64,000 bases of DNA from Desulfovibrio subterraneus. Its GTDB lineage: Bacteria > Desulfobacterota > Desulfovibrionia > Desulfovibrionales > Desulfovibrionaceae. This document shows positions 18,552 through 27,066 of the stretch, one piece after another. The notes under the pieces are model-generated. The model ran no database searches. It had not been told where the DNA came from and was given only the letters and a program-made list of their open reading frames with translations. Numbering within the stretch: position 1 is the stretch's first letter; each line of letters starts with the position of its first letter. The position numbers were made by a program, and so were the translations under genes. The stretch is taken from the NCBI RefSeq assembly GCF_013340285.1, contig NZ_BLVO01000013.1, positions 789,574 through 853,573 of the forward strand, given 5' to 3'.

Positions 18552-19189
18552 CTATATAAATCAGGATGATTCTAATGCTAAACTGTATAGTTTCAATTTT
18601 TTAATCTCATAAGTCGTTCGATGTGGAGTTTTACTTTTGACTGTAGACCGTCTTAAGTATCTACTATGATGTATTGCTTGGTTGTTTGGTAGGGCTGTAG
18701 ATGTCTCTGTGGGTACATGTTTTAGTTCGTTCCATAAATGTTGCCTCGCTTGCTGTGAACAATTTTGGGAATCTCAAGGTGAGGCGTACAAATTGGGCTG
18801 TTACGTGAAGGCTGATTATAGTGTTTATGTTTTCTTTGAATTTATACACAACTGTCGATGATGTTTTTTTATGTTCCACTCCTGTGTTTGACTAGTCTGC
18901 AATCTACTCTTTCTTTTTCAATCAAGATGTGCCGAACTCCCTGATCCTAAAGAGCGAATTGCCCCTTGCTTTCGTCTTTGCCAAGTGCGACCATATATAG
19001 AAACTGTAGTCTAGAACCTGCTCTAAATCCTCATCTCCTCTTGAGCAGCCAAGCCAGTAGCCGTTCTTGGTCTTATGAAAAGAACTCTGACTGCTTCCTG
19101 CTTTTCTCCTGGGAGCCTTAAGGGCACCAGTTCGCCAAGCCGATAGTGGCATCCACGTCAAGAGTGTCTCCCCCTCCCAGAAATGCGTT

Positions 19190-19209
19190 GGGGGGGGGCT
19201 GGGGTAGGG
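19190..19209 (+). other. Poly-G tract with G-quadruplex potential
   Basis: Nine G, then CT, four G, TA, three G. This satisfies the simple four-tract quadruplex pattern and is also a possible slippage site. It lies in the gene-poor strip next to the tRNA. Confidence 0.4.
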
Positions 19210-19460
19210 CCTGAAGTTGAGAAACTTAATGGTTCTTGTTGCGATTTGGGTGCGCCTTTTACAAATAAAAGAGCTAAGTGCAGGTGACATCTCTTATGAT
19301 GGAAGGAGATACGGGAAAAGGACGAAGCGAAGTGATAGGGGGCTTTGGCCCATCCAATTGGGTTTGGGGCAGAATCGTTGAGGAAGCGTCTTTTACTTCA
19401 CACGTTTACACTCTCCATCAACGAATTCTGGTAGGGAGATGGTAGGGAAACAATGTTTCA

Positions 19461-19497
19461 CAGAAAAAGGGCTTACGACGATGTGTCGTAAGCCCTT
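19461..19497 (-). terminator. Intrinsic terminator of tRNA-Pro
   Basis: A perfect 13-bp stem (AAGGGCTTACGAC with its complement) and a 5-nt loop. On the minus strand it is followed by a run of five T. It lies 8 bp after the CCA end of the tRNA. Confidence 0.9.
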
Positions 19498-19505
19498 GAT
19501 TTCTT

Positions 19506-19582
<77 letters not shown>

Positions 19583-19725
19583 TTTGATGTAAGCGGTCTG
19601 ATAGACGAAAGAGTTTGGGGTTGCAAGCAAAAAGTGGAATTTGGGAAGATGTAATGTGTTCAGGAAGCGACATTCTGTGGGGATTCCTTCTCAATCAAGG
19701 GGAATGCCGGATGAGAACAGGTGGA

Positions 19726-20133
19726 TCAGTCTGGTTCAGGATCTGATGGTATGAGATGCAGCTTGTCTATGGCCTCATACAGGTCTTCAAGTTCGGAGGC
19801 CAACTGTTGCAGCATGGCAGAAGTAGCGAGGGAGCCGGTGATGGCATCCGTCATGTCTGAGGGGGATAGAGCCGCCAGTTGCTGCATAAGGTCTTCCAGT
19901 TCGCCGGCAAGCAAGACGATGCGCTCGGCTCCCACCGTGGCGGCAGCGCCTTTAAGGGCATGGGCTTCAATGCGTGCATTATTGTAATTGTTGTCGGCCA
20001 TGTGTCCGGATATCCGGCGGAGCTTTTTGGGGGCATCCATCCTGAAAGCATCCAGAAGCAGGGCAAACAACTCCTTATCGTCTCCCAGACGGAGCAGGAC
20101 GGGGTGGATGTTCAGAACGGGTGGCCGGTTCAT
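19726..20133 (-). CDS. Histidine phosphotransfer (Hpt) domain protein
   Basis: A 135-residue single-domain protein with the Hpt signature AHALKGAAATVGAERI and phosphoacceptor H58. Such proteins pass phosphate between a hybrid kinase and a response regulator in the cytoplasm. The start overlaps the stop of the cobalamin adenosyltransferase gene (TGATG), so it is co-translated with metabolic genes rather than with a kinase. The partner kinase cannot be told from here; one candidate hybrid kinase in the window (42.6-46.2 kb) already has its own Hpt. Confidence 0.85.
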   Translation of the reverse strand: MNRPPVLNIHPVLLRLGDDKELFALLLDAFRMDAPKKLRRISGHMADNNYNNARIEAHALKGAAATVGAERIVLLAGELEDLMQQLAALSPSDMTDAITGSLATSAMLQQLASELEDLYEAIDKLHLIPSDPEPD

Positions 20134-20636
20134 CAGAATTCAATTCCTTTCTGGGCGGGAATTCCCTTCTTATAGGGATGTTTGATCTCAGTCATCTCGG
20201 TGACGAGGTCGGCTTCTTCTTCAAGCCATCGGGGGCAGCCGCGGCCGGAGAGTATCAAATGAGCATCCCGCTTGCGGGCCATGGCAATCAGGTCGCGCAG
20301 CTCTTCTTCTTTAAGCAGTTCTGACTGCAGTGCATACAGCGCTTCATCCAGCACCAGCATATCAACGCTGGCAAGCTGTTCCTTAGCCCAGTTGATCAGT
20401 TCTTCCGAAACGGCACGGTGAGAAGGATACTGATCGGGGCGGGTGAGAAACCCTTTGCCCTTGGCGTGAAAGCGTTCACCGAGCAGGTTTGCGAGCACGG
20501 TCTGTTCCCCTGCCTGATCGTTACGCTTCATGAACTGTCCAAAGGCAACAGTGAGGTTCTGCCCGATTGCACGGATGGCGATACCTATCGAAGCCGTAGT
20601 TTTGCCCTTGCCGTTGCCTGTGTTGACGAGAATCAT
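20133..20636 (-). CDS. cobO: Corrinoid (cob(I)alamin) adenosyltransferase
   Basis: A 167-residue protein of the CobO/BtuR/CobA family, with the P-loop TGNGKGKTT (6-14) and the LDEALYAL and LSGRGCPRWL motifs of this family. It transfers the adenosyl group of ATP to cob(I)alamin. I chose the ATG at 20636: it starts at the P-loop domain, overlaps the amrS stop (ATGA) and has a GGAG about 12 nt upstream; a longer in-frame extension reads through amrS and is unlikely. The length is slightly short of the usual 190 because the N-terminal extension of CobO is absent. Confidence 0.88.
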   Translation of the reverse strand: MILVNTGNGKGKTTASIGIAIRAIGQNLTVAFGQFMKRNDQAGEQTVLANLLGERFHAKGKGFLTRPDQYPSHRAVSEELINWAKEQLASVDMLVLDEALYALQSELLKEEELRDLIAMARKRDAHLILSGRGCPRWLEEEADLVTEMTEIKHPYKKGIPAQKGIEF

Positions 20637-21649
20637 GCCGGAAAGCTCCAGATGCCGGGGATGGAGGTGCCGCACGCCTTGCAGACGGGCGCACCTTTGA
20701 GAATTGCGCGATAGCCGGTCCGGCGGATTACAACGTTTCCGCAGGAAGGACAAGCCGTGTGCTCGGAAAAATGCCCATGCACGTTACCCAGATATACATG
20801 GGACAAGCCGCATTGTTTGCCAATCTCCCATGCACGTTCCAGACGTTCAAGCGGAGTGGGGGGCCTGTCTGTCATCATATATGTAGGATGAAAGCGGGAG
20901 ATGTGCCATGGCACGTCCTTGCCGAGTTCGTCGCGGATGAAGCAGGCCATGTCGCGCAGTTCGGCATCGCTGTCGTTTGCCTCCGGTATGAGCAGCGTTG
21001 TAACTTCAAGCCACCAGCCCATGCGGACGATATGCTTCAGGTTGCGCAGCACAGGTTTGAGTTGCGCGCCGCAATGCTCGTGGTAAAATGATTCAGTAAA
21101 GGCTTTAAGGTCTATGTTGCAGGCGTGGATGAGCCCGTTCAGCGCATCCAGACATTCAGTACTCTGGAATCCGTTGGAAACCATGATATTCATGAGGCCA
21201 TTATCAATGGCGCATGTTGCTGTGTCGGCCATGAGTTCATAGAATATTGTAGGCTCGGAATATGTGTAGGATATGGACCGCGCATTCAGACGTAAAGCTT
21301 CTTCCACGAGTATTGCGGGCGTAACAGGCTGTCCTTGCACCGGCCTGCCAAGGCGCGGGGGGGCTGAGAGAGTATGGTTCTGGCAGAAGGCGCAGCTGAA
21401 ATTGCACCCCATGGTTCCGAATGAGAACGTTGTTGAGCCCGGCAATACGTGATACAGGGGTTTCTTTTCCACCGGATCAAGGTTTGCGGCGGCAATGCAA
21501 TCATATGTCGCGGTGAGGAGCTCTCCGCCCTTGTTATGACGCACCCCGCACAACCCTTTATCTTCACTGCGGATGATGCACGAATGGGCGCAGAGTCTGC
21601 ATTGAACAGCCCCGTCGTTCAGCGGCTTCCAGTGTTTTGCGGCATGCAT
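20633..21649 (-). CDS. amrS: AmmeMemoRadiSam system radical SAM enzyme
   Basis: A 338-residue protein with an N-terminal cysteine region (CRLCAHSC, CGVR), the radical SAM cluster motif CNFSCAFC, and a C-terminal four-cysteine zinc-ribbon-like end (CPSCG ... CKACG). This is the AmrS architecture, often found with Memo and AMMECR1 homologues, related to pyruvate formate-lyase activating enzymes. Those partners are not adjacent here. It is flanked by the small exported protein (13-bp gap) and overlaps cobO. The start codon has only a weak SD, suggesting translation coupled to the upstream gene. Confidence 0.9.
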   Translation of the reverse strand: MHAAKHWKPLNDGAVQCRLCAHSCIIRSEDKGLCGVRHNKGGELLTATYDCIAAANLDPVEKKPLYHVLPGSTTFSFGTMGCNFSCAFCQNHTLSAPPRLGRPVQGQPVTPAILVEEALRLNARSISYTYSEPTIFYELMADTATCAIDNGLMNIMVSNGFQSTECLDALNGLIHACNIDLKAFTESFYHEHCGAQLKPVLRNLKHIVRMGWWLEVTTLLIPEANDSDAELRDMACFIRDELGKDVPWHISRFHPTYMMTDRPPTPLERLERAWEIGKQCGLSHVYLGNVHGHFSEHTACPSCGNVVIRRTGYRAILKGAPVCKACGTSIPGIWSFPA

Positions 21650-21662
21650 GGCTGCAACCGGA

Positions 21663-21998
21663 TTACTGGGACGTCCCGGGCTTCATGTGAAGCTTGGGCG
21701 TAATTTCTATGTTGATCACGGGCGGAGGCGTGTTACTATCAGTTCCGTTTCCGGAATTATTCTGAGGAGAGGGAGCAGAGCGCAGGATGGTGTCTCCGGT
21801 TTCCGGGTCTGTGCCGAGCTGCATTCCTTCTGTAAAGGTGCCCATGGTTTTGTCCTGCCGCTGGGTGTCGCCAGTACCCATGCTGGCAAAAACGGGTGCG
21901 GCAATGGTTAAACCAATAAGCAATGCGCATAGTGTGAAGCGCACGTTACAGGTCGCCGGACGGTTAACATTCTGGAATGCAAACCTTTTCCTTGTCAT
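21663..21998 (-). CDS. Small exported protein of unknown function
   Basis: A 111-residue protein with an N-terminal region followed by a hydrophobic signal segment (about 20-39, VRFTLCALLIGLTIAAPVFA) ending in an AxA-type cleavage site. The mature part is short, polar and rich in T, G, N and P, ending in a beta-like VINIEITPKLHMK strand. No family recognised. It is first in the amrS-cobO-hpt unit and divergent from purM. A GGAG motif lies just upstream of the ATG on the minus strand. Confidence 0.7.
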   Translation of the reverse strand: MTRKRFAFQNVNRPATCNVRFTLCALLIGLTIAAPVFASMGTGDTQRQDKTMGTFTEGMQLGTDPETGDTILRSAPSPQNNSGNGTDSNTPPPVINIEITPKLHMKPGTSQ

Positions 21999-22084
21999 GA
22001 GAGTTCTCCTTGCTCTTTGGGCACTAAAAGCCTATGAAGGGCTTCCGAAAATCTCGAACCTACGCTGTTTAAGGAGCTATATAC

Positions 22085-23158
22085 ATGTCTGAAGATCGTG
22101 CTAGAGCGTACACCGAGGCGGGGGTAGATATCAATGCCGGCAACGCCCTGGTAAGCAGAATCAAGAATATTGTCGCCACAACGCACACCAACGGCGTTCT
22201 TTCGGATATCGGCGGATTCGGAGGTCTGTTCAAGCCGGACCTTTCCGGTATGGAAGATCCGGTACTGGTTGCTTCCACCGACGGCGTGGGAACCAAGCTC
22301 AAGCTGGCTTTTACATTTGATAAGCATGACACGGTCGGTATCGACCTTGTTGCCATGAGCGTGAACGATATTCTTGTTCAGGGCGCAAAGCCTCTGTTCT
22401 TCCTCGACTATTTCGCAACCGGCAAGCTGGATGTAGACAAGGCCCAGCAGGTTGTTGCCGGTGTGGCTGAAGGCTGCAAGCGCGCACGTTCCGCCCTGCT
22501 CGGCGGTGAAACCGCTGAAATGCCCTCTATGTATGCCGACGGCGAATACGATCTGGCCGGTTTTTGTGTCGGCATAGCTGATAACGCCCGTATTGTTGAT
22601 GGTTCCTCCATCCGCGTGCATGACGTTGTTATCGGTCTTGCATCCACCGGTCCTCACTCGAACGGGTACACCCTCATCCGCAAGGTGCTCGACAAGAGCG
22701 GCCTCAAGGGTGATGACACGTTCCCCGGCACCGAGCGTACTGTTGCTGAAGTCCTTCTCGAACCCACTGCAATCTATGTGGAAACTGTCCGTAACCTGAT
22801 GCGGGACTTCGAGATCAAGGGCATGGTGCACGTCACCGGCGGCGGATTCTACGATAACCTGCCCCGTGTGCTGCCCGCTACTGTGCAGGCAAACATCAAT
22901 TTCGGCAGCTGGGATATCGAGCCTGTGTTCCAGTGGCTGAAAGAGCAGGGCGAGCTTTCATGGCCTGAAATGCTCCAGATCTTCAACACCGGCATAGGCT
23001 ATGTGCTTATTGTCAGCGAAGATATCTGTGAAGAGGTCATGGGGCGCCTCGACGCGCTCCATCAGAAAGCGTGGGTGATCGGGAAAATCGAGCGCCGACA
23101 GCAGGATGACTCGGAACAGGTTCATGTGAACTTTCCTGAAGAAAACGAATGCAAATAG
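22085..23158 (+). CDS. purM: Phosphoribosylformylglycinamidine cyclo-ligase (AIR synthetase)
   Basis: A 357-residue protein of normal PurM length. Motifs include the YTEAGVDINAGN start, GGFGGLF, a STDGVGTKLKLAF ATP/substrate loop, LGGETAEMP and VTGGGFYDNLPRVLP. It closes the imidazole ring in purine synthesis, using ATP to turn FGAM into AIR. SD AAGGAG lies 9 nt upstream. It stands alone, ends in a strong terminator and shares an 86-bp divergent region with the small exported protein. No purine riboswitch is visible. Confidence 0.97.
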   Translation: MSEDRARAYTEAGVDINAGNALVSRIKNIVATTHTNGVLSDIGGFGGLFKPDLSGMEDPVLVASTDGVGTKLKLAFTFDKHDTVGIDLVAMSVNDILVQGAKPLFFLDYFATGKLDVDKAQQVVAGVAEGCKRARSALLGGETAEMPSMYADGEYDLAGFCVGIADNARIVDGSSIRVHDVVIGLASTGPHSNGYTLIRKVLDKSGLKGDDTFPGTERTVAEVLLEPTAIYVETVRNLMRDFEIKGMVHVTGGGFYDNLPRVLPATVQANINFGSWDIEPVFQWLKEQGELSWPEMLQIFNTGIGYVLIVSEDICEEVMGRLDALHQKAWVIGKIERRQQDDSEQVHVNFPEENECK

Positions 23159-23162
23159 TATA

Positions 23163-23186
23163 AAGCCGGGGAAACCCGGCTTTTTT
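23163..23186 (+). terminator. Intrinsic terminator after purM
   Basis: AAGCCGGG-GAAA-CCCGGCTT, an 8-bp stem with a GNRA tetraloop, running into six T residues, 4 bp after the purM stop. Confidence 0.93.
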
Positions 23187-23343
23187 CTTACTCCTCCACT
23201 TGCCTCTTTGAGCGCTAACGCCTAGTTTGACCATGTTGCTTTAAGGCATATCTGCCGGATTGTCCGTTACAGGCACAGCTTCATGGAGGTTGGCGCCGCG
23301 CGGAGACTGGCGGAAACATAGTATGTAAAATAGATAATTCGCC

Positions 23344-24273
23344 ATGAACAAAAAAATATACAATCCCAAAATGCTGTGCGCCGCTGCTGCACTGGCTTTG
23401 TGTTTCATTGGAAGCGCCGAGGCCCGTGTGGCCAGTGGCGAGTGGATGGACAAGCTTCCCGCGGGTAAGACCTTCGAGATTGCTCCGTTGCGTTCCAAGG
23501 ATGAAGCAAAGCGTTTTGCCTTTGCAGATGCCGTGTTTGCGGAGGCTACGGAAATTTTGCGTAACGCCGGTTCCGATGAGCGCAAGGTGCTTCTTCAGGA
23601 CTACCTGAAAGAACGGGCTTCGCATTTCATCATGAGTTATACTGAGCTCGGTGTGGAAAATCTGCCTGAGGGCAGCCGCCTCACCGTTGATGTTCATGTG
23701 AACCGTGACCTTCTGCGGCAGGAGCTCAAGCGTCTGGGCTTTTTTGCCACCGGCGCCACTCCTCTGGCGTACAGCCCCCAATATGGTGCTGTGCAGCCGG
23801 ATACGTGGGAAACACTTGGAAGACTGCATGTTTTATACGGACTTACCCCAAGTTCGGCGGCCCCTCTTGAGCTGAAGCTCGATTATGCCGGCAAGGTGTG
23901 GACCGTTTCTCTTGTGGATCGCAGCGCGCCTTCCGCCGAGCCGTATTTTGCCACTGCCGATTCTCTTGATGGTGCATGGGGCAAGGTGTGGGGCAAGTAT
24001 TTCGGCGGCATGAACGAAGACAAGGCTGTCACCGCTTCGGTTACTCTTACAGTGGACGGCTGGTTCACTCCCGACGGGGTGGAGGCCTTTGATACCATGC
24101 TGCAGGAGTGGTCCGACGTTCTGGATACGGTATCGCTGCAGGATGTTTCCATGGAAGCATCGGGAATATCCGGCCACTGGGCAGTGAATATTCTTGATGC
24201 GGACAAGCTGCGTGAGCGTCTGCAGGACTATACCTCGAAGCGGCGTTTGTCTTTTGCCCTGAAGGATAGATAG
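23344..24273 (+). CDS. Exported protein of unknown function (309 aa)
   Basis: A signal peptide covers about residues 1-28 (CAAAALALCFIGSAEA, AxA site). The mature part is mixed alpha/beta. Its first half (RSKDEAKRFAFADAVFAEATEIL ... LTVDVHVNRDLLRQELKRLGFF) resembles periplasmic proteins with a repeated strand-helix pattern, in the style of DUF2066 or flagellar assembly FlgT N-domains. That resemblance is loose and I do not assign a family. It stands alone between purM and tatA, convergent with tatA. Confidence 0.7.
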   Translation: MNKKIYNPKMLCAAAALALCFIGSAEARVASGEWMDKLPAGKTFEIAPLRSKDEAKRFAFADAVFAEATEILRNAGSDERKVLLQDYLKERASHFIMSYTELGVENLPEGSRLTVDVHVNRDLLRQELKRLGFFATGATPLAYSPQYGAVQPDTWETLGRLHVLYGLTPSSAAPLELKLDYAGKVWTVSLVDRSAPSAEPYFATADSLDGAWGKVWGKYFGGMNEDKAVTASVTLTVDGWFTPDGVEAFDTMLQEWSDVLDTVSLQDVSMEASGISGHWAVNILDADKLRERLQDYTSKRRLSFALKDR

Positions 24274-24460
24274 CTCTGCGCTTGCCGCAGGGCGGCTGTG
24301 TCAACGCTGTCATTGCGGCGTGCAATGCGGGGTAAAGCTCATTGAAATAGGTTGGCGGGAGTCGTTGAAAGAACTACCTGCCGGGCATGGCACTTGTCGC
24401 CGGTTGAAAGGAAGCATGTGAAACTGACTGATTGTTGTTTTATGAGTCAGCATCAAAAAA

Positions 24461-24498
24461 CAAATCCCGAAGCGCGTCGTGCTTCGGGATTTGTTTTT
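24461..24498. terminator. Bidirectional terminator between the exported-protein gene and tatA
   Basis: CAAATCCCGAAGC and GCTTCGGGATTTG form a perfect 13-bp stem. T tracts follow on both strands, TGTTTTT on plus and TGTTTTTT on minus. It lies 26 bp downstream of the tatA stop. Confidence 0.9.
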
Positions 24499-24523
24499 GA
24501 GAAAAGTCCGTGCCGTGATTGTG

Positions 24524-24712
24524 TTAGGCGTCGTCGTCTTTCTTCTTGGAAGACGGAGTAACGTCGATTTCGTCAGGCTCGGTGGTTGCCTTCTTGAAAT
24601 TCTTAATGGCTCGGCCGAGTCCACCGCCGATTTCAGGAAGCTTGTTGGCGCCGAAAACGATCAGCACCACAAGGAGAATCAACAGGATTTCTTGCATTCC
24701 TAATCCGAACAT
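24524..24712 (-). CDS. tatA: Sec-independent translocase protein TatA
   Basis: A 62-residue protein. The start at 24712 gives the classic [21 protein letters not shown] membrane helix with the FG hinge, then the amphipathic helix [19 protein letters not shown] and a short charged tail. A CGGAGG SD lies 7 nt upstream. TatA forms the pore-like assembly that exports folded, often cofactor-bearing proteins through the inner membrane. No tatB or tatC is adjacent. In-frame upstream codons lack a Tat-like sequence, so the longer start at 24769 is rejected. Confidence 0.95.
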   Translation of the reverse strand: MFGLGMQEILLILLVVLIVFGANKLPEIGGGLGRAIKNFKKATTEPDEIDVTPSSKKKDDDA

Positions 24713-24884
24713 ACATTGCCTCCGTGTAATATAGCAGCAGGCTATACACATAGGGGAACCTGAGGTCAAGGGAAACTACTGTTGGGAAAAAACCTTTTGT
24801 GCTGCTAACTATCTGTAATTGCAAGGTCTGGCGTCTTGGGGTACCATGGCGTCATATTCGTGAATAAGGAAGAGGAAGAGTATA

Positions 24885-26540
24885 ATGCGACGTATAGTAG
24901 TTGTCAGTTCCGGGCTTGCGGGCGCAAAAGCCGCGACGCGCATAAAGCGTCTTGCCCCTGAGATTGAGGTAAATCTGGTTGTTCCATCCGGCGAAGAGCA
25001 GGGCAAAGAGAGCGGCCCGTTCGCCCGCATGGTTGAATCCCGTCAGGTTTCTGAAGCGCTGACCGAGGCGCGTCAGGTTGGCGTGATCAAGGCCAGTGAG
25101 GTGCAGTTCGATTTTGAACAGAGTCAGGTAAATGTGCGTTCGCAGCGCGGCCTTCTGCATATTCGTTTCAATGAGGTCGTTCTGGAGGTCGAGGCTTCGG
25201 CCCGCCTGCCCCGCAGCCTGCGTGCAGCTGGGAACGTTGTCCCGTGGCCTCTGGAAAATTGTTTTGTGCTCGATAGCTGGATTAACGAAACCCGGCCCGG
25301 CCGTGCTGTCGTTGTGGGTGGCAGTGTGGCTCTGGAACTGCTGGCGCCTCTGCTGGAGTCCGGTCTTTCCGTTACCTGGGTGCGCACTGCTGATGCGGCG
25401 TACGATGCCGACATGTGGGATGTCATCGAACGCCGCGTTACGGATTCCTCCAACGGCCGTGTGGTGGTTGAGGACTGGACAGACGTGCGGGTTGAGGCGC
25501 TTGTTCCCGTGCTTGCAGAAGACGGCTCAGTGCAGTCTTTACAGGATGGTCGTGGCGGCGAAGTAGCTGGCGACGTATTTTTCTGGACCATTCCGCAGCG
25601 GGCTCTGCATCCTATCATTGCCCAGCCCGGTGTCGAGCTTGATCCGTCCGGCCTTATTGCCGTGGACAGCCATTTCCGCAGCGGCCCCGAGGGGCTGTAC
25701 ATCATCGGCTCCGGCGTCTCTATGTCCCGCCTGCCGGGCAAGACTCCGGGTGCTCCCGTGCCCAGTGTGGCCATGGGCGAGGCTGCCGTGCTTGCTTCCG
25801 CCCGCGTGGTGGCGAATCATCTTGCCGGTTTTGTTGGCGAGAATGCTTCATGGCAGGGTGTTGCCGGCGTTTTCCGCAGCTGCGGGGCCGATGTAACCGC
25901 ATGCAAGCTGGGCCTGACCATGGATGAGGCCAGAGTGGCCGGTTTTGAGCCCGAGTTTGCTTTGCTGCACAGTTCGGCCGCCCTGTATGGCAATGCCGAT
26001 GCACCTGTCACGCTCAAGCTGGTGTGTGACAAGAATTCACACGTCCTGCTGGGTGCACAGGTTGTGGCACGCAGCTGTTGCGGTCAGGCTGATACCATTG
26101 CCAACAGTGTAAGCGTGGCCATGGCATCGTCCATGACGGTTGAACGCCTCTCCGTGCTCGACTTTGCGGGGGCCGGTGGCGAGATTCTGCACCGTGCGGC
26201 TTCCATTCTTTCCAACAAGCTCATGTACCGTTTTTACGGTATTTCGGCGGAAGAACTTATGGCTTCCAAGGAAGCCGGTGCCAACTTCTTCATGCTTGAC
26301 CTGCGCGACAACGTGGCCTGGAAGGGTGGGCACATTCCCGAAGCCTACAATATTCCCTACACCCAGCTCAAAAAGCGTCTGCAGGACGAAGTGCCCAGAT
26401 TCACTCCCATCGTGCTGATCAGCCGTTCCTCGGACGCAGCCTATTCCGCAGCCTGCCAGCTGTTCGGGCTGGGGGCCACCGATCTGTATGTGCTGGATGG
26501 CGGTATGGATATGTGGCCTTATGAGGTGATGAAAGGCTGA
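24885..26540 (+). CDS. CoA-disulfide reductase/rhodanese fusion homologue lacking both active-site cysteines
   Basis: A 551-residue protein with three parts: an N-terminal FAD/NAD-type nucleotide-disulfide oxidoreductase, a dimerisation domain (about 330-450) and a C-terminal rhodanese domain (about 455-551). In the CoADR family the redox cysteine is Cys43; here position 43 is serine (ESGPFARMV). The rhodanese loop reads SRSSDAAYSA, so its catalytic cysteine is also serine (S513). The protein probably lost disulfide and persulfide chemistry and may be an NAD(P)H oxidase-like or regulatory form. SD GGAAGAGG precedes the ATG. The following gene overlaps it by 1 bp. Confidence 0.82.
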   Translation: MRRIVVVSSGLAGAKAATRIKRLAPEIEVNLVVPSGEEQGKESGPFARMVESRQVSEALTEARQVGVIKASEVQFDFEQSQVNVRSQRGLLHIRFNEVVLEVEASARLPRSLRAAGNVVPWPLENCFVLDSWINETRPGRAVVVGGSVALELLAPLLESGLSVTWVRTADAAYDADMWDVIERRVTDSSNGRVVVEDWTDVRVEALVPVLAEDGSVQSLQDGRGGEVAGDVFFWTIPQRALHPIIAQPGVELDPSGLIAVDSHFRSGPEGLYIIGSGVSMSRLPGKTPGAPVPSVAMGEAAVLASARVVANHLAGFVGENASWQGVAGVFRSCGADVTACKLGLTMDEARVAGFEPEFALLHSSAALYGNADAPVTLKLVCDKNSHVLLGAQVVARSCCGQADTIANSVSVAMASSMTVERLSVLDFAGAGGEILHRAASILSNKLMYRFYGISAEELMASKEAGANFFMLDLRDNVAWKGGHIPEAYNIPYTQLKKRLQDEVPRFTPIVLISRSSDAAYSAACQLFGLGATDLYVLDGGMDMWPYEVMKG

Positions 26541-27055
26541 TGCATTTGCAAGGGAAAACCCCCATGAATGTTCTTCGCATGCCCGGCGTGCATTGTGCGC
26601 TATATGCCGCCGGGCATTGCCTTTATGAAGAACGTCTGAATCCCGGCTATGAGCCTCAGTGGCGTTGTGCGGAGCTTATGCGGTTCATGGCGATGTATGA
26701 TACATTGCTTGAGCAGTGCGAACGTTTCTCCCTGTCGGAGGAAGAGGTGGCCTCATTGTGGGAGAAGAGAGTGGCGGCAACTCGCGCTCCCGGAGACGGG
26801 TGTCCTACGTATGCTCCACGAACGGGCGGCTGCCCCGGCTGCCGCAAGCCTGCGGGTTCCTGTTCATCGCAAGGGAACACTTCCGATGGATCTTCTGCAT
26901 CGGCGCAAACAATGAATGGGGAAACTGACACCACCTTCCCCGTGCAGGATTTCTCTTCCGTACTTGACTGTACCCGCAGCTTCGGCTCAGCCTGCATATT
27001 GCGAATGCCCCGCTGCGAAGGCGTGTGCGGCCATTTTGTCCGTCAAACCGGTTGA
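26540..27055 (+). CDS. Cysteine-rich hypothetical protein
   Basis: A 171-residue protein with 12 cysteines. Two are near the start (GVHCALYAAGHC), four are close together in a GCPTYAPRTGGCPGCRKPAGSC segment, and four lie near the C-terminus (CTRS, CILR, CEGVCG). There is no signal peptide, so the cysteines probably bind metal or a cluster in the cytoplasm. The start overlaps the upstream stop; an in-frame ATG at 26564 begins at the better-looking MNVLRMPGVHC and could be the true start. The N-terminal half looks folded, the middle low-complexity (S, G, T). Family unknown. The link to the cysteine-less reductase upstream is noteworthy. Confidence 0.7.
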   Translation: MHLQGKTPMNVLRMPGVHCALYAAGHCLYEERLNPGYEPQWRCAELMRFMAMYDTLLEQCERFSLSEEEVASLWEKRVAATRAPGDGCPTYAPRTGGCPGCRKPAGSCSSQGNTSDGSSASAQTMNGETDTTFPVQDFSSVLDCTRSFGSACILRMPRCEGVCGHFVRQTG

Positions 27056-27066
27056 TATTCTATAAG

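Larger units (their letters stand above)
18552..19505. other. 954-bp gap between the defence operon and tRNA-Pro
   Basis: No convincing gene. The first 400 bp are A/T-rich, with stops in every frame. A 122-codon minus-strand frame (18922-19290) has no recognisable domain or good start. A G9 run followed by G4 and G3 tracts lies at 19190-19209, and the tRNA terminator at 19461-19497. No integrase gene is present on this side of the tRNA. Confidence 0.6.

Noticed and set aside
18922-19290. Possible integrase remnant on the minus strand beside tRNA-Pro
   Set aside because: The 122 codons show no tyrosine-recombinase motifs (no R-H-R-Y set) and no clear start signal.
6208-19505. CRISPR array or cas genes in the defence region
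   Set aside because: No regularly spaced direct repeats and no Cas-type proteins were seen.
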